Positions 1 through 13,000 of a DNA stretch of 64,000 nucleotides are shown here, in pieces. Positions within the stretch are counted from its first letter, which is position 1. Each line of letters starts with the position of its first letter. Position numbers and translations under genes: made by a program. Below the pieces are notes generated by a model. That model searched no databases. It worked only from the letters and a program-made list of their open reading frames with translations, and was not told the DNA's origin. The stretch is from Blastobasis lacticolella (Eukaryota; Arthropoda; Insecta; Lepidoptera; Blastobasidae). The DNA lies in NCBI GenBank assembly GCA_905147135.1, contig LR990060.1, forward strand, positions 10,742,001-10,806,000. Reading direction: 5' to 3'.

Positions 1-104
1 AGGGCCCCTTCAAGACTATCCAGTAATATGGATTCTTAAGGAAATGCACCGTTGATGAAATCAGTTGATAAGAAAAACACTGTATCTGGGAGTTCATTTC
101 ACAT

Positions 105-1144
105 CAGGGGCGTAGCTACCGCCGTATCTGCCGTATCAATTATACGGGGCCCCCGGGCCATAGGGGCCCCCAAACGTGTGTAAGCAAAAACTCGTTGTCC
201 ATAATTTCAGTTAAACTTTCCCTATTTCCCGATAAAAATAATTATTTTATAGAATTTTCAGATCAGGGTCGGAGGCCCCTCCGCAAAAAAGACAATTAAA
301 ATCAAGTGATACAATCAGATATTTATCATTTTTATTGAAATAAACAAGTCAACGTAGTGCCCTCCACGCGCACTCATGTATTGCTTCATTGAACATTAGG
401 TAAAATGTGCGCCTATCAGATGGCAAAAAGGGCAACAATTTAGATCTCATATTGAAAATTTCATATTTTCAGCACTATCTGTAGCACCAAAGGCTTAAGA
501 AACTCCTTACTCCGTTCTTTCTTAAACGGGTCATATGGACCTGGTTCATAATATACCTTGGCCCACACGCCCACACGCATAATCGTCTTGGCTCACACGC
601 AATCAATATTTGAGTTTTTGTCTGTTTTCAAGTTAATAATGGAACGTTTAGATAGCCAAAATATCAAGAAATTTCGAGGTCTTACGCTCGCTCATTAACT
701 ATTCGCGAAGTTGATTTTATTATACTATAATCTCGTCAAAAATTTCGAGATAGCCCGGCGCTATTGTCATATTGCTGATTCAACGGAATTTTTTATTTAA
801 ATCGCGCAAGGTTTTTATGGATAAATTACAAAAATTTCGTGCTCGCTGCGCTCGCTCATTCAATTAAATAAGTTATAATCGCGCAAGGTATTAATATAGC
901 CAAGCCATAGGCCAATATATCAAAAATTCCTAGCCCTACCTAGCCTCGCGAACCTGACTGTTAGAGACTATTGTCACACAAATGGAGGGCTCGCTATGCT
1001 ACTCCATTTATTGACTTCAGCTGAGACTAGGATTTAAGGTACTCATTAGTACCCCCCCCCCCCGTTGTTAGTTGGGGGTATCTGCTAGGGGGGCCCCTAC
1101 ACAATAATTTATACGGGGCCCCCGAAAGGCACGCTACGCCACTG
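105..1144. mobile_element. Non-autonomous hAT-like DNA transposon
   Basis: The element is bounded by 12-bp terminal inverted repeats, CAGGGGCGTAGC at the left and the complement of CAGTGGCGTAGC at the right, which fit the hAT end pattern CAGNGG. A perfect 8-bp duplication TTTCACAT lies immediately outside both ends (97-104 and 1145-1152), the size expected for hAT insertion. Inside each end are GC-rich subterminal blocks (runs of GGGGCCCC type) and the repeated word ATACGGGGCCCCC. A run of about 14 C follows position 1050. No transposase-like open frame is visible, so it was probably mobilised by another copy. Confidence 0.8.
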
Positions 1145-1362
1145 TTTCACATAGTACAAGCGAGAAAGGCTAATAACAGGCTATAAGGCTAGACATTAAT
1201 AGAGGGTCTACGTAGTGGGGATGAGCACCCAGCCCGCGGCGGGTAGTGCTATGGAAGAATTGTGCTATGGGCACCAGATCAAAAAGTTCTTCAGAACATT
1301 CACCATTGTACAGTCTGTAGAACACACATGACATGAAGTCAAAGTCCCTTCGAACAGTCAGT

Positions 1363-1607
1363 CATCACAGCCCATAACAGTCTACTGCAGGTGTTAGGGC
1401 CACGCCAACGGAAGGAGTGGTTATTGCCATAATCTCCACGCTTGGCAGGCGAGTTGGAGATAGCAGTTTTATAAATATAACAATGGAAAATGCTGCTGCC
1501 CGTTCTCCAGACGGAGACTTTAGATATTTTGTCTCGAAAATATTAATCGCCTTATACGACACCCACGAGTTGATACTATTCTACTCTGCCGGACACCACA
1601 CGGCCAA
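1363..1607 (-). mobile_element. SINE-like element, family A
   Basis: Same sequence as eight or more other copies here (see 9131, 21403, 42566, 52293). On the minus strand it starts near GGCCGTGTGGTGTCCGG and ends at GGGCTGTGATGA. An 11-bp target duplication flanks it (1352-1362 GAACAGTCAGT; 1608-1618 GAACAGCCAGT, one mismatch). Short open frames inside it are not genes. Confidence 0.75.
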
Positions 1608-1618
1608 GAACAGCCAGT

Positions 1619-3694
1619 AGCATTTTTAAATAATATACCTAAGTGTTCCAAATCGGGTGATCTCTAAAATTACGAAACGGACACCTTACAGCTCTGGCCG
1701 GAGTATGGTTCTATCAAATATTCACGGCGACGCTTTTCCCTGGCTCGGGCGAAAATAGGCGGATCAATGAACCGAATGTAGTGCTACGATTTCGGTACTA
1801 TTCCACGGATCGTAATAGTAGTTCTGCTAGAATTTTTAATGGTTTAATTTCTAGTTTTGCCGTCGATATCCACCTAGACTTTCTAAGAACATGATGCAAT
1901 ACTCTGTGTTTCTCTTGTACTTTTGTCCTCTGTGTTAATGTTAAACGCAACCCTGTAATTTATCGATAGTTACTGTTGTCCACTGTCTGCTCGTTTGTCA
2001 CCAGGGTGGTTTTTTATGTTAATCAGTGACAATAGACAGAGCAAAAGAGATAATGAAAGAGTGGCGGCCAAAATTACTGGAACTGTGCAAAAACGGCGGC
2101 ACTTAATTTTGAAATGGCTTGTGGATGCCAACAACAGCAATGGCGTCGCCGGGTCAGATAAGTTTATGGTACTCTTGTACGATTCATGCACCTATAAAAA
2201 CGCAAGTGCGTTGTCTGTTACTGTGAGGACAGCTGTCGGCGGTATTTTTTTTTTTTTGTCGACGAGCTATGTCAACGAAGCGATTGACCGCAGTGACTCA
2301 ATAAGGATGCGAGTGACTCACAGCCACGTCTTTGATCTTGAGTTTAGTGGATTGAGTAGAAAGAATTTGTCGTTACATGGCAATAACCATGACTTTTTAA
2401 GAGCCTTACAAAGGCCGTATGGCTATTCTATGGTCCACATACTTTTTTTTTTATGTGGCAAGTGCACCTATTGCGCGCCCGCTCAACCACCTGCGCACTT
2501 GACACTTGAGTATGAAAATAATTTAGTATTTGTTGACTTTGCCCGCCCATATCGACAGAGAAATTATACTCGCCACTTGTACGTCTGTCCTTAACTAACG
2601 TAAATCTGGCATTATATCCACCCAAATTTATGTTCGTTTCGGATCCACTCGTTAGCATTCTGCGCTAGTTAAATTGAGTACTAGAGCTTGGGGGCGAGAT
2701 ACTGTGACGTCATTGCAGAGGGTGGAATCATGCGATTCCAGATCGGCGGTACTGTTCGGGACCTTCACATCCGAAAAAATAAAATGCTGAAGGAACACGT
2801 GCTTATAGAATAGCCCCCGGGTTCGTCGCTCATGATTCCAGGATAGGTAATTATCTAACATGATAACGTTGTTACTGCTGGAAAAGTTTCATGGAGCATT
2901 GCCAAGCCAACAGCGGCTTGTCTTAATTAACTCAAACTTTAAGTAAATTATGTTAGCGGATTCTTTGACTTTCATGTTATATGTTTCTTCTTGTTCGTGA
3001 TTCCTGGCCGTAGGTACTACGTTATAATTGATACCTAGTTATCCATAAACACCTCCTAATATTGTTTCATTTTCATTAGTACCTACCTACCGGGACCGGT
3101 ACCAGAACAACAAATAAAATTAAAATATATAAGTTACTTTGTTAGGAAATGTAATAGAAATTAATAAACTAATTGCGACAGCTTACTTCTATTTCAAATT
3201 AAATACATTTGAATTCCTACCCAACTAGTGCTATGTGTGCTCTATAAGGCAGCCTACAGATTTTCCGATTCCTAACCGAAATCTAACCAAAGCGTATTTA
3301 CATCAGGTGAGTGCGGGCACCCCAGCCAGCGCACTCAGGGGCCGATACCTACGTTCTACCTAAACCTACCCGAATACTGGCTGGCCTAATCCAAAATAAA
3401 GCCTACACCTTACGACCTAACCTGCTGATCCCAGCCATCCTAGAGCCCGACGTAACCTACTAAGGTCTGCCAGAGCACACATGCTACAGTACAAAATAGC
3501 ATCAAAATAGGCATAAAGCGTATCTATGCATCTTTTGCTACATATATCACGGAGAGTACGCTGAGGTCTTGTTAAATATAGAGTTTGACCACCGTACTAT
3601 AACGCCATAAATTGAAGAATGAACTTTCATTAGCGGTGTTCCCGAGCAAATACGACATGGGAACCTTAAAGAAATCTATAACTTTCATATAGGC
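1619..3694. other. Presumed upstream intron or intergenic DNA, no gene seen
   Basis: No exon with a recognisable product or good splice sites was found. Around 1982-2020 a short piece (CTGCTCGTTTGTCACC) matches the 3' end of a dispersed LINE-like repeat also seen near 22270. A 199-codon open frame at 1995-2594 has no protein-like features. The stretch probably lies in the intron that separates the first exon seen at 3828 from the missing 5' exons of the same gene. Confidence 0.4.
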
Positions 3695-3790
3695 TGACAT
3701 CGCATTCGTGACACCCCTGGTGTTGCCTGGTCACCCAGGTCCATCAGGTGACAGGCTCTTACGCTTGCCTGCCTCTTAAAAAAAATATAA
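3695..3790 (+). repeat. LINE tail fragment just upstream of the first exon
   Basis: The text CCCCTGGTGTTGC, then CCATCAGGTGACAGGCTC, then CTTGCCTGCCTC followed by A-rich sequence, resembles the diverged 3' tails of LINE family B copies near 34330-34420 and 40360-40445. It ends about 40 bp before the splice acceptor at 3826-3827. Confidence 0.4.
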
Positions 3791-3827
3791 CTACAGACAA
3801 TATCATTAACGAACCATTCTCTTCCAG

Positions 3828-4016
3828 GCGCTCGTGGCCAGAATCCAGAAGGAGCGCGATGCAGCCCTAGCAGAAGCAGCTAGCTGTCGAGAACGTGCTG
3901 AGGCTGCAGCAGCTGCCGCGAACAGAGCCTCCAGGGACCGTGACAGCGCCGTTACGGAGCTGGACGTCCTCAGAGAGCGATGGGAGAAAGCGCATCAGCA
4001 GCATCAGAAGCTCACG
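3828..4016 (+). CDS. brp: brp exon (first seen in window)
   Basis: Sixty-three codons, phase 0 at both ends, between the acceptor CTTCCAG (AG at 3826-3827) and the donor ACG|GTCAGT at 4017. It starts ALVARIQKERDAAL and has an Ala-rich coiled-coil segment. There is no start codon in good context, and coding must enter from an upstream exon. Confidence 0.75.
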
Positions 4017-7000
4017 GTCAGTATTCTTGGATGATTTGCGGTTTGGTAGAAAATCTGGTGTTTCGAATATGTACAAACTATAGCGATACGCGACTCTTTC
4101 CGGCTTCGCACGGGTTTTCTCGGATACGTGTATCCTTTAGGAAGAAACCTCTAAAAGGCATCGAAATCCGTTGCGTGGGTTAGAAAGACTTGGCGGAAAT
4201 ACAGAGAGACAGATTCGGAAAGCAACTTTAAACTATTCAAGGATAGTGATTTTGACCGCCCAATTCTTCTTATCTTTAAATCTTAATGGCGTTGTAGCCT
4301 CTGGCAGGATATAATGAAGTATAATTTCCATTGACGAGAGTTGTGAGGTGCAGGTGACTAATAAATGTCTTGTGACAAAGCTCTAGATAGACCAGACATT
4401 ATGGACCTGTTAAAAGAAACAAATAACAACAAAATTTTACCGGCAGCCCAGAGTGTGATTAAAACAAAACCTTCCGCTAGAATGAGACTTAAATGTTGGA
4501 CTGTAAAAGACTAGCGATATGTGGGAAATCTTTAAAAAAAATTTAGGCTGCGTTCTTTTCGAAGTCCATCTATTTGTGTTCGACATTTCATACAAATCCA
4601 TGCAGTTTGTTTTCTTTTCTTTTTCGACTTTTGAAGGATGGCGAATTGCCTGATGAAGGTAAAATGTTGTATTACAGATGGAGAGGGACAACGCAATGAC
4701 GGAGATGGAGATAATGAAGGAGAAGCTCGACAAGGCCCTGTATTCCTCACAGAAGACAATGGAAGAGAAAGAGACTACGCACAAGGAGTACGAGAAAATG
4801 CTAGAGAAGTATGATAGGTACATTTTGTTCTGGATGTCGTTTTGTGTTGGTGGCGATGTCGTGTTAGTGGCACAAACAAAACAGAAGAATACATCCATTA
4901 TCTTCAGGACTGATTCAATTATGTCTTTTACAGATCACAGAACGAAATCTACAGGCTGCAGAATAAGATTGACATCCTCGAAGCGGACAAAGACCGTCTC
5001 GAACTTGAGCTGGAAAAGCATGTGCACATCTCAACCAAAACAAGGGACGACCAAAGAAAAATGCAGGACGAATTTTCGAGATTACAAGAAATGTATGATA
5101 GAGCGTCATTACAGCTCAGCAGGGTGAAAGAGCAAGAAGAAAAGGCAAAAGAAGATATGGATAGGTTAAGTGTTGACATCGAAATGGTGCGAGATCGATA
5201 TGAGAAGAGTCAAATTGAACTAAGACGCTTACAAGCCGAGAAAGAGAAGTTGGTTGCTGATAATGAACGTGTGCAGTTTGAATACGATCGAGCGATGACA
5301 CAGTGTGGCAAAGCACAAGCGTCCAACGAAAAGACTCAGGAGGAAATGGCCAGAGTACAGATTGAGCTGGAGAAAATGTACGATAAGCATGATAAGGTAT
5401 CAGCCGAACTCAGAAGAGTTCAAGCCGACTTGGATAAGGTCAAACAAGATGCAAGTGGGGCTAGAGAGGAAGCGGAACGATATGCAGCACGTTATGGAAA
5501 GTACCACGACACGAAGGAAGAGCATGAAAGGACCAAGCTAGAGGTGGAACGGCTGCGAGCGCGGCTAGAGAAGACGTCACTAGAGTTGGAGCGAACGAGG
5601 AAGTTCGAAGAAGAGGTCAACCGTCTGCGGTCGGAGCTAGAGCGCGTCGAGGGCCTCCGAGGTAAATACCAATTCGAACAGGATAAATGGAGTACTGAAC
5701 TAAATCGATTGCAGACAGAAAACGACAAGCATCGCGAGCGTTACGAGGCGGCACAACTGGATATCCAGCGACTGCAGGGCGAGAAAGATGTAGCAGAAAC
5801 TAAGTTACACGAAATGAACATACAGTTGGAATTGTCAAAGAGTGAAGTGACAAAACTGAGTGCCGCTTTAGAAAAGCAAAGGACGGAACTTGAACGTGCT
5901 CATATTGAGTGCGAGAAGTTTAGAGATCGATGTGAGAAGCTGAAGTTGCGTTCAGATCAGCTGGATAAAGACAACGAAAGACTCAAAGGTGAATTGCAAC
6001 AGATCGAAAGGATGAAATTGCAAGCCGTCGCGGGTGATAAAGCAAGGACCGAGGATAGGCTTGAAATCGAACGCCTTCGGGACAAACTCGAAAAAGCGAT
6101 TCAAGCTAGAGATTCTACGGAAATGGAGGCAGGCCGCTTAGCGAAAGAACTCGAAAAGTCACAGATGCATCTCGCCAAATATCAGGAGACTAATGAAACG
6201 ACAAGGGTTGAATACGATAGGATGACGAACGAACTAGGTCGAATGCATGAGCGCCTTGAACGAACAATCCTTGAAATGCGACAGATAGAACAGGAGAGAG
6301 ATGCTTTGAGAGCGGAGATCCAGAACACGAGACGCAACATCGAACAACAGCAGAGAACTCTTGACCATCGAACGCAGGAGACGTTAGTGAAACTTCAGCA
6401 AGAGTTAGCACAGTCGGTGCGAGACAGAGAGAAGATGGCCTCTATACTGGAACAGAGAGATAAGCAGGCGGACGCCATAGAGAAGCAAATTGTGAAGCTG
6501 GAAGCTGACACGAAGCAGTTGACGATCGAACGCGACCAGCTAGTGAATCAATTGGAGAAGTCTCAGGACATGCTCGTGAACTTCCAGAGGGAGCTCAATT
6601 CCTCAGAGGCGGAGCTGCAGAAGCAGCGCGAGGAGGTGCGCAGGTTGAAGGAGGAGCAGAAGAAGATGTCGCAAGATTCAGAGAGGGGTACCAAGAGTGT
6701 TCTCGAAAACCGGGACCGTGAGATCGCGAAGTTGCAACAGCAAGTGCAAGTGATATCGAAGGAGAGGGATATGAATAGGCAGAGAGCGGAGAAGGCCGAG
6801 TCTAGCGCTCCGAAAGCAGGAGAAGTGGAGAAGTGGCGCGCTGCTGTCGAGGCGGAAAAGGCGAAGGCAATCGCGGCGGAGAGGGCGCTGGCAGAGTGTC
6901 AGCAGCGCCTGCAGTCGCTGGAGAAGGAGAGGTTGCAGCATCAGCAGCAGTTGCAGGCGCTGCAATCGCGCTCTCCCGCGGACTCGCGCGAGATGCAGCG

Positions 7001-10000
7001 ACAACTGGAGGCGTCGGCGGCGGAGGCTCGCGCGCTGTCCGTGGAGCGTGAGCGCTGCCAGGCACAGCTCGAGATGCTCGTACAGGAGCTGGAACGCAGC
7101 CAGGTCAGTTGGAGGACTGCCCGGCACGCCGGCTGAGGGACGCCCGGCTTAATCGAGTTTGCTTCCGCTATGAGCGTGTTCATTGACAGTGACATGACAG
7201 TGTTCATGTGCTCATTTATGAGATTAATTCATGATTTTCGAGAATCGGTAACACAGATACAGTAAAGAAAAAGAAAAAAAGAAACTCGATTGAGCCGCTC
7301 TAGATTCGCGTGTTCGCTTACCATTGCACCGGTGTCGAGTAGTCGTTTTATTTGGATGTTCATACGTTTGGTTTTTGTTGGATCATCGTCGGCGGTCATC
7401 ATTGTTGTATAGTGGCATGCTCCCTCGGCCCGCTGGGGTCCTCCAACCCCTCATGATTCGTGTTTATTTTTATTAGTTTCATCATCGTTGGACGAAATTG
7501 TGAGAATGTATGTTGTGATCGAGAAAATTGAATGAATGTTGCACCCTGCATTTAAACGCACTAAATGTACCTTTCATTAAAACTGTGTTCAATGTTCGGT
7601 GCAACAGCTTTCACGTGTACTGACTCGATATTGTTAATTTGTTTCTCTTTCAGAATATTCGCTATTGTATTGTGTATATTTGCAAAACTTCATTGTTCAT
7701 CGTATTTTTTATTAAACATTTTTTAAGATAAAATCATTATTATTACGTCATTATAATATTTGTTGCTGCGAATAAATATTTTTGATTTTGCGTCAGTTAT
7801 TTGTAAAAAAATTTGCTTGTGTCATGTCCGGCTTTCTAATTCAACTTTGGCAAATTTTAGCTTCAGTTGTTAAAAAGAACATAGACTTTTAGTCTCTCCC
7901 ATATCTGACTATCGGTATTGGAAATGATTAATTGTGCAACCAATGCTATTGTGCTGACGATGAATTTTTAATGACAGCTCGATCTTCGCGAGGCGAACAA
8001 GAAACTCCAGGCAGCTGGCACACAAAACGCCAAAGTTGGGGAGGATACAGCGCAAGCTAAGAGACAACTACAAGAAGAGTTTAAGAAGTTAGAAGATGCG
8101 AGGAAGCAGTTTGAAGAACATAGAAGAGCATTGGATGCTAAAAGGAAAGATGTGGAGGAGAAAGAGAAGTCGCTAGCGGAACTGGATCGGCAATTAAAGA
8201 AGAGGAAAGAGCAAATGGACCAAATGGAAGCCTCTTTGAGGAAGGCAAGTACAATCCAATACCACGGATAGCTTGAATTAGAATCTAAAGAGTGGACTAT
8301 GTACAAATGTTCGTATTGTACTTAAATAGGTAGGTATACAGTCATTTATTTAACCCTTGGTGTGTTGTCACTGTGAAGACTATAGGTATGCTTCATGCCT
8401 GTGATTAAGCTGGCTACCTTACCCATCAAACTATTATTGCTTGGCGGCGGAAGTAGGTAAATAAACCAATTCAAGTGGACTTCAGGTGGTCTGGTGGGCT
8501 GTCCATAGTCGCGTATCACAGAAAAAATAAAAAAGCTCACCAGGTTTGATAGAGACCACCAGTGGTTCAATATTACGACTTATTATTATCACATTCCTAA
8601 TTTAAACCCATACAAAAATAGGCGTGTCTTTTGTTCATTTGCCCTCAATAACCAGTACCCCAAACCTCCAGGCGGGTGGCAGCACGGCCGCCGTGACAGA
8701 CCTGAACAAGAAGCTGACTGAACAACAGAAGGAGTATGACCAGCTGAAGCAGCAGAATGAGCAGAGCAAGGAGGAGACGAAGCGCCTGACGACGGAAACA
8801 GAGAGACTCCTGCAACTCGTGCAGATGTCGCAGGAGGAGCAGGCGCAGAAGGAGAAGCAGATCATGGATTTGCAGCAGTAAGTGATACTGTGGTCTCTAA
8901 CCAGAGGTTCGGGATGATCAAAATTCGGGCTCCATCAGGAGGGGGACTGATCGAATTTGTTCTTTTTTTGCCAAAACGTTGAAAAGGGATAGGTACCTAT
9001 TCAAAGATAACAACATCATTATCATCAGCCTACGACTGTAATCGAGACGCTGGTCACTGTTTTCGTCTTTTGTAGAATAATTTCTACAAAGGAATAGATA
9101 AAAGTAGCTACTTTGGCAATTATGTATGTTCATCAGCAGCACAGCCCATAACAGTCCACTGCAGGACTCAGAGCCTCTCCCACGGAAGGGGATGTCATTG
9201 CCATAATTTCCACGCTAGAAAGCGAGTTGGAGATCGCAGTGTAATAAATATAACAATGGAAAACCTGCTGTCCATTTTCCAGCGTATGGAGACTCTAAAT
9301 TTTTTGTTTCGAAAACATAAGGCGCCTCGTACGACACCCTAGAGTGTAAGGGCTTGGTGCTATTCTACTCTGCCGAACACCACACAGACAATGTTTTATG
9401 TATATTATATTATTTCAAACCAATTAATACGATTCTCAGGTCTATAAGAAACCTCCAAGCCAAAATGAAAAGTCAGCAACAAGCGCAAGCACAAAGAGAA
9501 GAGGTATGTTTTTCCAATCAATAATTCTTTTAATACATTGTATCAAAATATTCGATCATGGCATGGTTTAATTCAATAATTTATACTCCTACATTAACAT
9601 TAACATTTAATACAATTGACCTGATTTAATTAATATCAATAACATCTGTTGATATATTAACGGCCAGCTTCTAAAGCTCATAAATTAAAATTCGCCATCC
9701 TTACTCATGGTGAGTTGTAGACAAAGACGGAAAGAGTTTTAATTGATGATTATTATTGAGAAGCGTTTTAGAAACTGGGCGTTAAGTATACCTGCCTAAT
9801 TGTCTGGATATATATCAATATGTTACACAATGCTACTAATAACCTACAATGTCACTAACTGTACTAACTTTCTCTGTTCCACGCTGCAGGCCGGACCAGC
9901 TGGCTTCCTCAAAAGCTTTTTCTAAGTCCTTCGCACCAAGACTGTCGTTTCTTATTTGCTCCTTAACCAAATCTCCTTTAACCGTCGAATCAGAACCGTT

Positions 10001-13000
10001 AGCGACTACTAAATCGGCCTCCACAAACAAAATTAAACGGACAAAATTATCATTCGTAAGCTTTACAAAACGCAATTCGGTATTAAGTAATGTTATGGGT
10101 ATTTGTATCAAGTATAATTATATTAATGAAGTGTTCAGATAATAATATAAACTTGTTAATAACCCTTCATGTTACTGAACTATGACTACAGACCCAATAG
10201 TTCCACCAAGTCAGCACACAACTATCTTTTAATTTAGCAGTAAGTGATGTTTAAACAAGTTGAAAATTAACGTGTTCAATGGGAATTATTTTTTAAGTAT
10301 GGTTTTGAAAGGAATGAATATTGTAAAACGGTTAAGTAAACATGTATCTAGATAGATCGAGTAAGTTGTCCACTAGTCAATGTTATCAAGCTTTGGAATC
10401 TTGTTACGCGGATTATCAATTAACTCTTTAAATAAAACAAAACTCTATGTTGACCTCTTTCGAGTTATTTTTGAGTTTATATTGTTGAAAAAGTTTCGTT
10501 GTTAAAAAAAGAGGAAAGTAAAAAACTAAAAGTTGTTCAATTAATTTTATTTTCTTTTCTGTTTGTCTTTTGATCCCCATCGTTTAGGACCTGGCAAAGG
10601 CGAGACAGGGCGAGATAGCTGCTGTAAATGATCTTGCGAATGTGATGAAAGAAAGGGACAAAATCCAATCCAAATTCGAAGATAACAGAATGAAATTGAT
10701 TGATTTAGAAATCGAATTAAATGAATCCTCACTCATTCTGTCTGAAGTGCTCAAAATACCTGATGGTCAAGAGTTAACAAAGATTAAAAAAAGTCAAAGT
10801 TTTTTTGAGTTGCAAAAGAGTGGTAAGGTAGTGGATAGGCTTGATAAGAGTAGATTTAGCAGGAGTTTCAATGACCTAAAGCAACTTAACCATTTAGAAA
10901 GGAAGGATCAGGCGAGCGTCAATAGGCTTTCGCGGAAAATAAGCGATCTATCTAATGAGATTGGAATTAAGAATTCCAAAATAATTGAGCAACAGCGTTG
11001 TATATCGATATTAGAAGAAGCGTTACGCGAGAACAACAATATAGCAGAATTCGAACAACTTTTGGCTGTAGTCAGAAGTAAAGATGAAAGAATAAATGCA
11101 CTGGAACACATAATAAATAGGAAAGCAGGCTCAACCTCGGTAGATTTAAAAGACAAGAGGATATTGGAACTGGAAGAGGCCCTCAAGGACTCCTTCATGG
11201 TAGCAGCCGAGAGGGAGAAGGTCTTCTTCGAAGAGGAACAAAGAAGAATTGAAACACTGCAGAAGGTAATTTGGTTTTTAATAAATCAGTAATTTATTAC
11301 ATTAATTATGTAACACGAAAAATTGAAAGAACTTTTTTGGAAGAATAAATTAGTGAATTCTTTTAAACAAAATTTTTGATTAATAGAAAATATTTTGTTT
11401 TATGTATCAAATGCCTAATGTTTGAACACTGGTTACTTTTAAATTTATTTTCCTTTTTGACATGTTTTTTGACAACAATTTAACAACAAATATACTTTGC
11501 AAATTCCAGATGAGAAAAATGGAACAGCGCATCCGGTCACTTCAAAATGCATCGGCACTAAGCTGCGAGACCTGCACAATCGTTCTCAAGCGGTTCAAGC
11601 GGCTGGAAACAGCGCTGCAGCACTGCGAAGAGAGCAGAGACCTGGTGCTGCGGGAGTTGTCACACACTGTGTGAGTATATTCAGCATAATATGTTATTGT
11701 AGCTTGATATGTAGAGTTTCCAATGGAATATCCGCTTCGAAATTTCTTAATAACGTAACCTAGTACGATAAAATCTTCGTATGAATTTGTAAAGCCAATT
11801 CATTATTCGTATGCAAGAATAAAATCGGCAATAGGTATTTGATTCTTACTTGGGCGTTTGTCTAATAATTTATTGTGGATCTACGCTCTAAAACACCCCA
11901 AGTAACTGAGTATTCTTTGTCCAAATTTTATTTTGTGCTTTATTTTTATAGTTATTCAATCTGTTCTATAACTTTATTTCAGACAAAACATTCTGGAAGA
12001 AGCGATAAGTGAAAAGGATAGTCAGATAGCGGAACTGGAGATAAAAGGGGTTCTTGATGAGAGCGAGACGTACAGATGCGGTACTCTCAAGAATGAAAGA
12101 GATAAACTGCTCAATAGGCTTAAGATTGAGGTAAGCAAATAAAGAAAATAGATCCAATATTTTGTCGCAAGTCCCTCTTAATTTTATCCCGGAATCATTA
12201 CTGAAGAGCAGCTTCTTTGCCAATCTTGCCTACATCTCAGGAGACTGGAGGAGACACAAACTATTTTCCATTTTTCGAAAACTTCAGATACCTTACAGTG
12301 CCTAGATTGATTACTAGGTAACTTTGATTTATTTCGACAAGATTCCACCCATTTAAATCTCTAGATAGAGAGTTTGTCGCCGTACAAATGACCCGATAGA
12401 CATCGTTTGTCCATAGTACCTATTACCTGTGAGTTATTGCGCAGTAGTACAGTCATGCGCAGCAGTGGCCGTGGTGGCCACAGGCGTTCCTAATATTTTG
12501 ACGTACTACATGACATTTCTATTTACTTAACTTATTTTTATTTCTCTGATTACACCCTAATCAACTTTAAGATAATTAGCCCGAGAGCTGCCATTTCGAT
12601 TTATTCGACAAGGTTGACAATATCCCAATCTGATTGCGTGCGGATTATACTAGTAACATAATGCTTTCCTAATGCATGTGGTACATAGATACTTACTTAA
12701 ATACCATCAGCAACAACTACCTGTCAGACTTTGGATATTTTTGGCACAAGGCGTATGGCCCCTGCACATTTCTCGAGCTGCATTGCGGAATGGGTTACTT
12801 TGAAAAATAGGCTTTGATAATTTCTAGAACGAGAAAATAGTCGAGATACAGCGCGAGGCGTTACAGGAGCCCATAAGTCCAACTGACGAGCAACAGGAGC
12901 GAGGTACTTTACCTGTCGACTTGACGCTTGCCGACGACCACATAGCAGTCTGCGAAGAGAATGTAATTGTCTGGGTATTGTATTATAAAACACCTATTAA

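Noticed and set aside
1995..2594. 199-codon open frame on plus
   Set aside because: No ATG at its start, overlaps a LINE tail, contains homopolymer T runs that give FFFL stretches, and shows no domain.
6678..7127. 149-codon and other open frames on minus within the brp central exon
   Set aside because: Shadows of the plus-strand coiled-coil reading in GC-rich codons.
9849..10142. 97-codon plus frame across the short terminal exon
   Set aside because: It is in a different frame from the splice-consistent reading (AGPAGFLKSFF) and has no domain. Start is before the acceptor.
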